Origin: Flavobacteriaceae bacterium
Lineage (GTDB): Bacteria > Bacteroidota > Bacteroidia > Flavobacteriales > Flavobacteriaceae
Direction: 5' to 3'
Assembly (NCBI GenBank): GCA_002401385.1
Contig: NVSY01000040.1
Location: 1,069 to 8,693 of the forward strand
DNA length: 7,625 bases
Shown here: piece by piece, positions 1 through 5,533 of the stretch
Numbering within the stretch: position 1 is the first letter of the stretch
Layout of the letters: every line of letters starts with the position of its first letter
Position numbers and translations under genes: made by a program
Notes under the pieces: generated by a model
The model's input: only the letters and a program-made list of their open reading frames with translations
Told to the model about the DNA's origin: nothing
Database searches by the model: none

Positions 1-54
1 AAAAGGTCTCGTCACTTGGCTTTAATGCCTTACGTTGGAGATATGTTAAAATAA
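1..54 (+). CDS. rpsR: 30S ribosomal protein S18, C-terminal end (partial)
   Basis: Frame 1 is open from the window edge to TAA at 52-54 and encodes 17 residues, KRSRHLALMPYVGDMLK. The IKRARHLALLPY-type ending is typical of bacterial S18, a small-subunit protein that pairs with S6 on the 16S rRNA platform. The start and most of the gene lie outside the window. The stop is 16 nt before rplI, which fits the common rpsF-rpsR-rplI operon order. The call rests on this short conserved tail plus the neighbouring rplI. Confidence 0.9.
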   Translation, partial: KRSRHLALMPYVGDMLK

Positions 55-70
55 AAACGAAGTAGGAACT

Positions 71-523
71 ATGGAACTTATATTAAAACAAGACGTTGAA
101 AACGTTGGATTTAAAGATGATGTTGTATCTGTAAAAAATGGTTACGGTCGTAACTATTTGATTCCTTTAGGAATGGCAGTATTGGCTACTTCATCTGCAA
201 AAAAAGTATTGGCAGAGACTTTAAAGCAACGTGCTTTTAAAGAGGAAAAATTAGTGAATGACGCTAATGTAATTGCTGATGCATTGAAAGCATTGGAACT
301 TAAGATTTCAGCTAAAACTGCTGATTCTTCAAAATTATTTGGATCTGTAAACAACGCTGATATTGCTGACGCATTGGCTGCAGAAGGTCAAAAAATTGAT
401 AAAAAATTCATTAAAGTAGATGGTGGAAGTATCAAACGTATTGGAAAATACAATGTTACTGTACGTTTACACCGTAGTGTAATTATTGCATTGCCTCTAG
501 AAATAGTTGCAGAAGCAAAATAA
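71..523 (+). CDS. rplI: 50S ribosomal protein L9
   Basis: A complete 150-residue protein of the usual length for bacterial L9, a large-subunit protein that binds 23S rRNA near the L1 stalk. The N-terminal domain (about residues 1-50) starts MELILKQDVENVGFKDDVV and carries the L9 signature GYGRNYLIPLGMAVLAT at about 24-40. A charged linker-helix region follows (about 41-75), then the C-terminal domain with the conserved KLFGSV stretch near residue 87. The ATG at 71 gives the canonical N-terminus, and a weak AGGA (64-67) lies just ahead of it. The gene follows rpsR by 16 nt with no promoter between them and is followed by an intrinsic terminator, so it is the last gene of the operon. Confidence 0.98.
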   Translation: MELILKQDVENVGFKDDVVSVKNGYGRNYLIPLGMAVLATSSAKKVLAETLKQRAFKEEKLVNDANVIADALKALELKISAKTADSSKLFGSVNNADIADALAAEGQKIDKKFIKVDGGSIKRIGKYNVTVRLHRSVIIALPLEIVAEAK

Positions 524-543
524 CTTTCGGTTAATAAATTATA

Positions 544-575
544 AAAAGCTCACTATTTTTAGTGGGCTTTTTTTT
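544..575 (+). terminator. Intrinsic terminator of the rpsR-rplI operon
   Basis: GCTCACTA (548-555) pairs with TAGTGGGC (560-567) around a TTTT loop: 8 bp including one G-T wobble. The stem is flanked by AAAA on the left and followed by eight Ts (568-575). It lies 20-50 nt after the rplI stop. The A-tract pairing with the T-tract could make it partly bidirectional, but there is no convergent gene that would need it. Confidence 0.9.
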
Positions 576-630
576 ATGCTTTTTTTTTTCTCCTATTTGA
601 TGTTATTAACAATGTTAGCTAGGATCATAA

Positions 631-646
631 ACATGTTGAAACATGT
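631..646. promoter_or_regulatory. ACATGT-TGAA-ACATGT dyad
   Basis: Two copies of the self-complementary hexamer ACATGT flank a 4-nt spacer, so the site is both a direct and an inverted repeat. It lies 110-125 bp upstream of the receptor's -7 box and 55 bp after the rplI terminator. The geometry resembles a small operator or a short hairpin. No regulator is encoded nearby. Confidence 0.3.
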
Positions 647-754
647 AAATAACGCAAGCTCTTTGAGTTAGCAATACTTTTTTAAGGTAAAGTAATTAAC
701 AATCAGTCGTTAATAACAATTTTTGAAGTTTAAAATAGTTATACATGATTTTTT

Positions 755-762
755 TACTTTTG
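755..762 (+). promoter_or_regulatory. Candidate -7 box for the TonB-dependent receptor
   Basis: TACTTTTG matches the Bacteroidota/Flavobacterium -7 consensus TAnnTTTG and lies 49 bp before the receptor ATG. No TTG lies at the usual 17-23 bp upstream; the nearest (723-725) is 29 bp away, so the -33 element is missing or degenerate. Transcription would begin near 768, giving a leader of about 45 nt. Confidence 0.45.
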
Positions 763-811
763 TAATTAACAAATCATTAACAATTCAATTTCAAACTTTA
801 ATACAAGAATT

Positions 812-3800
812 ATGAAAAAAAGTATTTTAATTACTGTTTGCTTAGCAGTTTTTTCATTTACTATTGCTGTAGCACAGGTGACCACATCCGAATTGAGGGG
901 AACCATTACAGACAGCGGTGATATGGAACTTCCTGGTGCAAACGTTATCGTAACACACGTGCCTACGGGAACAAAATACGGGACTATGACTTTAGACAAT
1001 GGTAAATATTATCTTGTTAATTTAAGAGTAGGTGGTCCTTATAAAGTAGAAGTAAGCTATATTGGATTTAAGACAGTTACAAAACAAGGTATTTATTTAC
1101 AACTTGGAGAGAAATTAAAATTAAACGTGAGTCTTGTTGATGATGCGTCTGTTTTGAGTGAAGTAGTGATTACAGGTTCTAGTAAAGAATCTATCATTAA
1201 CAGTGATAGAACTGGAACTTCTACGAGGATTGGGAAGGAACAAATTAAAAACTTACCTACTATTTCTCGATCAATCAGCGATTTTACAAGATTGACACCT
1301 TCTGCAGATGGTAATTCTTTCGGAGGAGGAAATAACAAAATGAATAATTTGTCTTTGGACGGATCTATTTTTAACAATCCTTTTGGATTGGATGGAGGAA
1401 CTCCAGGGAGCCAAACAAATGCGCAACCAATTTCTTTGGATGCCATTGAGCAAATTCAAATTGAATTGGCACCATACGACGTTACCCGTTCTGGATTTAC
1501 CGGAGCATCTATCAATGCTGTGACAAAATCTGGTACGAATCAATTTCACGGATCACTTTTTGGCTTTTTTAGAAACGAGTCTATGACAGGTGATAAAGTT
1601 GAAAATACAGAGGTTTTTCAAGGAGACTTGAAACATATTCAATCTGGATTTAGCATCGGAGGACCAATTATTGAAAATAAATTGTTCTTTTTTGCGAATG
1701 CTGAGGTGGAACGTAGAGATGATTTGGTGACTGGATTTAGAGCTAGGTTAGATGGAGAAACTGCTGGAGATGGTATATCAAGAGTATTAGCAAGCGATTT
1801 AGATCTTGTTTCTGATGCTTTGGCAAATCAAGGATATAATACAGGAGGATATCAAAATATATTACATTCAACAAATAATGAGAAATTTATTATTAAATTG
1901 GATTGGAACATTAATGACAACCACTCTTTATCTGCGATATACAATTCATTAGATGCTCGAAGAGAAAAACCGGCACATCCAACGGCATTTTTTAATAGAG
2001 GACCTAATCAAACAACCTTACAGTTTGAAAATTCGGCCTACGAAATTTCAAATAAATTACAATCAGGAATGATAGAATTGAAATCTAGGTTTGGAAATAG
2101 ATTTTCGAATAACTTACAAGTAGGATACACACATTTTGATGATTTTAGAACGCCATTGTCTGATCCTGCACCTATGATTACGATCTTAAAGGATGGTTCT
2201 CCATACATTATTGCTGGGCATGAACCTTTTTCAGTGCATAATACATTGGATCAAAAAGTGATTCAAATAACAAATAACTTTAATATTTACGCAGGAAATC
2301 ACAAAATTACTATCGGAGCTGCTTTTGAGAAATTTGAATTTGACAATTCTTTTAATTTAGGAACTTATGGGGCTAAAGGATTATTTTTTCCAACAGCTGG
2401 TTCAATTACAGAATTCTTAGATTATGCAAATGATCCTGGAGGATTTGCAGCTGATTATCAAAATGCAAAGGATGCTTATACAGCGGGAGTTTGGAGTTTA
2501 GCAGAAACAAATGTAGGTCAATTTTCTGTATATGTTCAAGATGAATTTTCAATTACGGATGATTTTGTATTGACCTATGGCGTACGTGTAGATAAACCTG
2601 AGTTTTTTGATACAAAGGATAAAATTGCTGAAAACATTGAGCGTAATCCTGCATACGACGACTCTATTGATTATTTCGATGTAAACGGAAATCCTACAAA
2701 ATACAATAGTTTGACATTACCAAAAGAAACACCATTAGTTTCTCCAAGAATTGGATTTAACTGGGATGTAAAAGGAGATAGAACGATGCAATTCCGTGGA
2801 GGTTTGGGTATTTTTACAGGTCGTTTTCCTTTTGTATGGATTGGAAACCAAGTTCAAAATGTGGCTTCATTCTTTTACACTACATCTACTCCTGATTTTC
2901 AGTTTCCTCAAACTTTTAGAACAAACCTTGGGTTTGATAAGAAATTTGAAAATGGGTGGACTGTTACTACAGATGTTTTAGTTTCAAAAAACATGCGTAA
3001 TATTTTTGCTGTGAATATTGGATTGACTAATCCTTCAGGAAGTTTACAAGGACCTGGATCAAGACCTATCTATTCTGGAGCGGATATTACTAATCATGCG
3101 TGGGCTGTTACAAATACAAGTCTAGGTGAGGTGTTTAACGCTTCCGTACAAGTGAAAAAACAATTTGATAATGGTCTTGCCTTCAGTATTGCATACGACT
3201 ATTTAGATGCGAAAGATGCAATTTCACCAACAGAAGAGATTACAAATGCAACTTTTGGAGCAAATCCAAATTTTGGAAATGTAAACAGAGCGAAATTGAG
3301 TAACTCTAGGTTTGGACATAAAAACAGAGTTGTGGGATCTGCTACTAAAAAGTTCGTTTATGGAAACGGTAAATGGGCTACTTCCTTAGCTGCATTTTTT
3401 GAATATACAGAGTCAGGAAGATTTAGTTATGTGTATGGTGGAGACATTAATGGTGATGGAGCTGCACAAAACGATTTGATTTATATCCCTACAGCTGGAG
3501 ATATAGGAATAATGAATTTTGTTGGAACGGCGACGGAGCAAACTGCACAACGTGTTGCCCTTGAGTCGTTTATTAATCAAAGTGATTATTTAAGCGGTAA
3601 TAGAGGTGATTTTGCAAAGAGAAATGCCATGTTGGCTCCTTGGTTCTCTAACTGGGATATAAGAATTGCACAAGATTACAATTTCGGAAAAGACTTAGGG
3701 AAAAAAATACAGTTTACTATTGATATTTTGAATGTTGGAAACTTATTGAGTTCTGATTGGGGAGTAAGACAGCTACCTGTAAATACGCAACCTATTGGAG

Positions 3801-3922
3801 TTTTATTGGCTGGTGATGTAGCAACGTATTCTTTTGACACTACACAAACTTCGTCATTTACTAATGATTTGAGCTTGTTGTCTAGATGGCAAATGCAATT
3901 CGGATTGCGTTATAGCTTCTAA
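812..3922 (+). CDS. Oar-like TonB-dependent outer-membrane receptor
   Basis: A 1,036-residue outer-membrane protein. Residues 1-21 form a signal peptide (MKKSILITVCLAVFSFTIAVA) with an A-V-A cleavage site before Q22. A carboxypeptidase-regulatory-like beta-sandwich follows (about 24-110; GTITDSG, PGANVIV, YYLVNLRVGGPYKVEVSYIGF). The TonB box is EVVITG (117-122). The plug (about 126-245) ends in the GASINAVTKSGTNQFHGS stretch, and the rest is a 22-strand-type barrel with many aromatic girdle residues, ending in Phe (RYSF) as barrels recognised by BamA do. The Oar family also has the Asp-rich loop D878-x-N880-x-D882-G883 followed by NDLIYIP. Size and architecture match Oar-type receptors rather than SusC, and no SusD partner is adjacent. 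The substrate cannot be read from the sequence. The ATG is fixed by the signal peptide; no Shine-Dalgarno is visible, as is usual in this phylum. It appears to be transcribed alone. Confidence 0.93.
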   Translation: MKKSILITVCLAVFSFTIAVAQVTTSELRGTITDSGDMELPGANVIVTHVPTGTKYGTMTLDNGKYYLVNLRVGGPYKVEVSYIGFKTVTKQGIYLQLGEKLKLNVSLVDDASVLSEVVITGSSKESIINSDRTGTSTRIGKEQIKNLPTISRSISDFTRLTPSADGNSFGGGNNKMNNLSLDGSIFNNPFGLDGGTPGSQTNAQPISLDAIEQIQIELAPYDVTRSGFTGASINAVTKSGTNQFHGSLFGFFRNESMTGDKVENTEVFQGDLKHIQSGFSIGGPIIENKLFFFANAEVERRDDLVTGFRARLDGETAGDGISRVLASDLDLVSDALANQGYNTGGYQNILHSTNNEKFIIKLDWNINDNHSLSAIYNSLDARREKPAHPTAFFNRGPNQTTLQFENSAYEISNKLQSGMIELKSRFGNRFSNNLQVGYTHFDDFRTPLSDPAPMITILKDGSPYIIAGHEPFSVHNTLDQKVIQITNNFNIYAGNHKITIGAAFEKFEFDNSFNLGTYGAKGLFFPTAGSITEFLDYANDPGGFAADYQNAKDAYTAGVWSLAETNVGQFSVYVQDEFSITDDFVLTYGVRVDKPEFFDTKDKIAENIERNPAYDDSIDYFDVNGNPTKYNSLTLPKETPLVSPRIGFNWDVKGDRTMQFRGGLGIFTGRFPFVWIGNQVQNVASFFYTTSTPDFQFPQTFRTNLGFDKKFENGWTVTTDVLVSKNMRNIFAVNIGLTNPSGSLQGPGSRPIYSGADITNHAWAVTNTSLGEVFNASVQVKKQFDNGLAFSIAYDYLDAKDAISPTEEITNATFGANPNFGNVNRAKLSNSRFGHKNRVVGSATKKFVYGNGKWATSLAAFFEYTESGRFSYVYGGDINGDGAAQNDLIYIPTAGDIGIMNFVGTATEQTAQRVALESFINQSDYLSGNRGDFAKRNAMLAPWFSNWDIRIAQDYNFGKDLGKKIQFTIDILNVGNLLSSDWGVRQLPVNTQPIGVLLAGDVATYSFDTTQTSSFTNDLSLLSRWQMQFGLRYSF

Positions 3923-3933
3923 AAAAAAGAAAA

Positions 3934-4095
3934 TATACCAAATGTATTTCCAAATGATAGTTTAAAAATGGAATTATTTTCCGTTTTATCAGACGAGAAA
4001 TCTAAGGTTAGTAGTAGCTGTCGTTCTATTTTTCAACAACAAGAAAATAGAAAAGAAACTATTTCTATCGATCATTTGGTGATATTTTTGGTATA
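3934..4095. repeat. 162-nt inverted-repeat (branched RNA or MITE-like) element
   Basis: The ends form a gap-free 25-column stem. Positions 3934-3942 pair with 4087-4095 (9 bp) and 3950-3958 pair with 4071-4079 (9 bp, CCAAATGAT/ATCATTTGG). Between these are three Watson-Crick pairs, two G-T wobbles and two T-T mismatches. Two more hairpins sit inside. One is 3965-3973 with 3979-3987 (9 bp including one wobble, loop TTATT). The other is 4024-4032 with 4044-4052 (9 perfect bp), extended by a T-G wobble to leave the loop CAACAACAA. The left arm holds CCAAATG twice with a 12-nt period. No ORF is present. It begins 11 nt after the receptor stop and ends 11 nt before a terminator, so it would form a folded 3' UTR or a processed RNA. 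TA dinucleotides at both ends also allow a small IS630/mariner-like MITE. Confidence 0.6.
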
Positions 4096-4106
4096 AACTA
4101 TCTTTG
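4075..4106 (+). promoter_or_regulatory. Probable promoter for the 4183 gene
   Basis: TTTG (4075-4078), a 20-nt spacer and TATCTTTG (4099-4106) match the flavobacterial promoter consensus (-33 TTG, -7 TAnnTTTG, spacing about 17-23). This is the best two-element match in the window. Predicted initiation near 4111-4114 falls in the left arm of the terminator at 4107-4136. Transcripts starting there would lack most of that arm and should not be terminated, leaving a leader of about 70 nt for the DUF6495-like gene. Confidence 0.5.
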
Positions 4107-4136
4107 ACCGCTCAATTAATTTTGAGCGGTTTTTTT
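4107..4136 (+). terminator. Strong intrinsic terminator after the receptor gene
   Basis: ACCGCTCAA (4107-4115) pairs perfectly with TTGAGCGGT (4122-4130) around a TTAATT loop, followed by a T-tract through 4136. It lies 185 nt after the receptor stop, which makes an unusually long 3' UTR containing the inverted repeat at 3934-4095. It abuts the candidate -7 box at 4099-4106. Confidence 0.92.
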
Positions 4137-4182
4137 ATGGTGCTAAATCATAAGAAAACGATACACACTAATATTATTTAAA

Positions 4183-4659
4183 ATGAAATATAGACAATTA
4201 TCAAAAGAACAGTTTGAAGCCTTGCACGAAGAGTTTGCTCAATTTTTAGCAACGCAACAAATAGATGTAGCCGAATGGAAACGTATAAAAACGGACAATC
4301 CAAGCATGGCAGATGAGGAATTAGATGTTTTTAGTGATACCGTTTGGGAAAATGTTTTGGCTAAAACGGAGTATTTAGAACATTTTTCTGAGGATTCCAT
4401 CAACCTATTCAAATGCAATCAAGATCAGATCCACCGAATTGTAGTAGAAGTGAAAAAAGAAGGCATTAACCTAATGGAACAAAAAGGGTTCCAATGGTTT
4501 TTTAATAATTCTAACGACGAAAGTGTATCCTATTTTAAAGCAAGTAAAACTTACGAACAAGAGCGAAACGTTGAAGTTTTTGACTTGATAGAAAAGGGAG
4601 CAACCATCACCAATGGTGAGCTGTTCGAAGCCATGTCAGAAATGTTAGCTGGTCAATAA
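4183..4659 (+). CDS. Small hypothetical protein, DUF6495-like
   Basis: A 158-residue soluble, acidic protein with no signal peptide or membrane segment. It starts MKYRQLSKEQFEALHEEF, followed by FLATQQIDVAEW and ELDVFSDTVWENVL at about residues 46-59 and YLEHFS near 63-68. I recognise this pattern from memory as the flavobacterial DUF6495 family, whose function is unknown to me. The predicted fold is mostly helical in the first 90 residues, with a conserved-looking GFQWFF patch near the middle. No catalytic motif is evident. The ATG at 4183 has no clear Shine-Dalgarno. The probable promoter is at 4075-4106. The last five codons, stop included (4645-4659), overlap the end of the convergent sirtuin gene. 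Confidence 0.8.
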   Translation: MKYRQLSKEQFEALHEEFAQFLATQQIDVAEWKRIKTDNPSMADEELDVFSDTVWENVLAKTEYLEHFSEDSINLFKCNQDQIHRIVVEVKKEGINLMEQKGFQWFFNNSNDESVSYFKASKTYEQERNVEVFDLIEKGATITNGELFEAMSEMLAGQ

Positions 4660-5328
4660 CTGCACTAATTCAGTCATTCCATCTACAGCATTTTTTGGAA
4701 TAATGGTCAAGTTTGGGTGGCTTTTTTTACTGATGCTTGGTTTTGGATCTATAAAATAGATAGGTGTACCTATTTTGATAGAATGAATCAAACTAGCTGC
4801 TGGGTATACTTGCATTGAAGTACCAATAATCACCAATATATCAGCTGTCTCTGTAATGGAGGCAGCTGTTTCTAATAAAGGAACATCTTCTCCAAACCAT
4901 ACAATATGCGGTCGTAATTGTGCATTATCTGTCCCTAAATCTCCGAGAACTAATTCATTTTCCCAATGATAAATTAAATTGTGATCCATAGTACTTCGTA
5001 CTTTTAGCAGTTCGCCATGTAAATGCAATACATTGTTACTGCCAGCACGTTCGTGTAAATTATCAACATTTTGAGTAATAATGTGGACCTTGTAATACTG
5101 TTCCAAATATGCCAAGAATTTGTGGGCAGAGTTGGGCTGCACTTCTTTTAATTGTGCACGTCGTTTGTTATAAAAATCGAGTACCAATTCTTTGTTTTTA
5201 TGCCATCCCTCTGGAGAAGCTACTTCCATAATGTCATGTCCTTCCCATAGTCCATCTGCATCTCTAAACGTTTTAATTCCACTTTGTGCGCTGATTCCAG
5301 CACCTGTTAACACCACTAAATTTTTCAT
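4645..5328 (-). CDS. cobB: NAD-dependent protein deacylase (sirtuin, CobB/SIRT5 type)
   Basis: A 227-residue cytoplasmic sirtuin that removes acyl groups from lysines, using NAD+ and releasing nicotinamide and O-acyl-ADP-ribose. Visible motifs are GAGIS (9-13), SGIKTFRD (16-23), TQNVDNLH (85-92), the catalytic His in LHGE (H104), LRPHIVWFGE (138-147) and GTS (169-171). Y53-x-x-R56 in FYNKRRAQL matches the Tyr/Arg pair that binds succinyl or malonyl groups in CobB and SIRT5, so desuccinylation is likely. The protein has no cysteine at all, so the four-Cys zinc site of most sirtuins is absent. I recall other Bacteroidota sirtuins like this. The ATG at 5328 gives the canonical MKNLVVLTGAGIS; an in-frame TTG at 5346 would add only six unconserved residues. 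The 3' end overlaps the convergent gene by 15 bp. Confidence 0.95.
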   Translation of the reverse strand: MKNLVVLTGAGISAQSGIKTFRDADGLWEGHDIMEVASPEGWHKNKELVLDFYNKRRAQLKEVQPNSAHKFLAYLEQYYKVHIITQNVDNLHERAGSNNVLHLHGELLKVRSTMDHNLIYHWENELVLGDLGTDNAQLRPHIVWFGEDVPLLETAASITETADILVIIGTSMQVYPAASLIHSIKIGTPIYFIDPKPSISKKSHPNLTIIPKNAVDGMTELVQLLTS

Positions 5329-5369
5329 GTGTTTAAAATTTTGCAATTGAATAAAAATATTTCAAAATT

Positions 5370-5406
5370 TGAGAACCCATGTAAGCACTCGTTACACTCG
5401 TTCTCA
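5370..5406. other. Stem-loop upstream of the sirtuin gene
   Basis: TGAGAAC (5370-5376) pairs with GTTCTCA (5400-5406), and GTAA (5381-5384) pairs with TTAC (5392-5395) inside a symmetric 4x4 internal loop, leaving the 7-nt loop GCACTCG. CACTCGTT is also repeated directly at 5386-5393 and 5395-5402. It lies about 40 nt upstream of the sirtuin ATG, so in the minus-strand transcript it would be in the leader. Its role is unknown. Confidence 0.45.
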
Positions 5407-5416
5407 CATGAATTTA

Positions 5417-5452
5417 TTTTAATCATACCCTTAGGGTATTTTTTGATTAAAA
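5417..5452. other. Two-part dyad between the transporter and sirtuin genes
   Basis: TTTTAATCA (5417-5425) pairs with TGATTAAAA (5444-5452), enclosing TACCC-TTA-GGGTA (5426-5438) and a 5-nt T bulge on one side. Read on the plus strand, the inner hairpin followed by Ts looks like a terminator, but no plus-strand gene ends nearby. On the minus strand it lies about 80-115 nt past the transporter stop and could act as a 3'-end or boundary structure. Confidence 0.45.
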
Positions 5453-5515
5453 AAACTCATGCTCGTTTCATAATTTAAAATCTATTACTTTAAACTTAAT
5501 ACATTTAACTAACAA

Positions 5516-5530
5516 CTCCTATTTCAGGAG
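5516..5530 (-). terminator. Weak hairpin just after the transporter stop
   Basis: CTCCT (5516-5520) pairs with AGGAG (5526-5530) around a 5-nt loop, starting 3 nt past the transporter stop on the minus strand. The following bases (TTGTTAGTT on that strand) are only moderately U-rich. Termination here is plausible but weak. Confidence 0.35.
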
Positions 5531-5533
5531 CTA

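Larger units (their letters stand above)
605..783 (+). repeat. Four ATTAACAA repeats in the receptor leader
   Basis: The 8-mer ATTAACAA occurs exactly at 605-612, 695-702, 765-772 and 776-783, with a variant (TAATAACAA) at 711-719. The last two copies are 11 bp apart and lie just downstream of the -7 box at 755-762, probably in the transcribed leader. This could be a binding site for a regulator of the receptor gene, or simply AT-rich leader sequence. The spacer is AT-rich enough that some recurrence is expected by chance. Confidence 0.35.

Noticed and set aside
1093..1549. Minus-strand open frames inside the receptor gene
   Set aside because: They lie wholly within a strongly supported receptor CDS, overlap each other in different frames and show no recognisable protein features.
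2796..2981. 61-codon plus-strand frame inside the receptor gene
   Set aside because: Out-of-frame shadow of the barrel-coding region, with no conserved features.
812..3922. SusC/SusD glycan-uptake locus
   Set aside because: The receptor has Oar-type features, no SusD-like lipoprotein gene follows, and no glycan enzymes are nearby.
4083..4090. TATTTTTG as a -7 promoter box
   Set aside because: It matches TAnnTTTG but has no TTG at 17-23 bp upstream, and RNA from it would include the whole terminator at 4107-4136. TATCTTTG at 4099-4106 is better on both counts.
5329..5346. Longer sirtuin form starting at an in-frame TTG at 5346
   Set aside because: The ATG at 5328 gives the standard sirtuin N-terminus (MKNLVVLTGAGIS); the extra six residues match nothing expected and TTG starts are rarer.
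5426..5443. Plus-strand intrinsic terminator
   Set aside because: The short GC hairpin plus T-run looks right, but no plus-strand gene ends within 750 bp upstream; the larger dyad at 5417-5452 explains it better.
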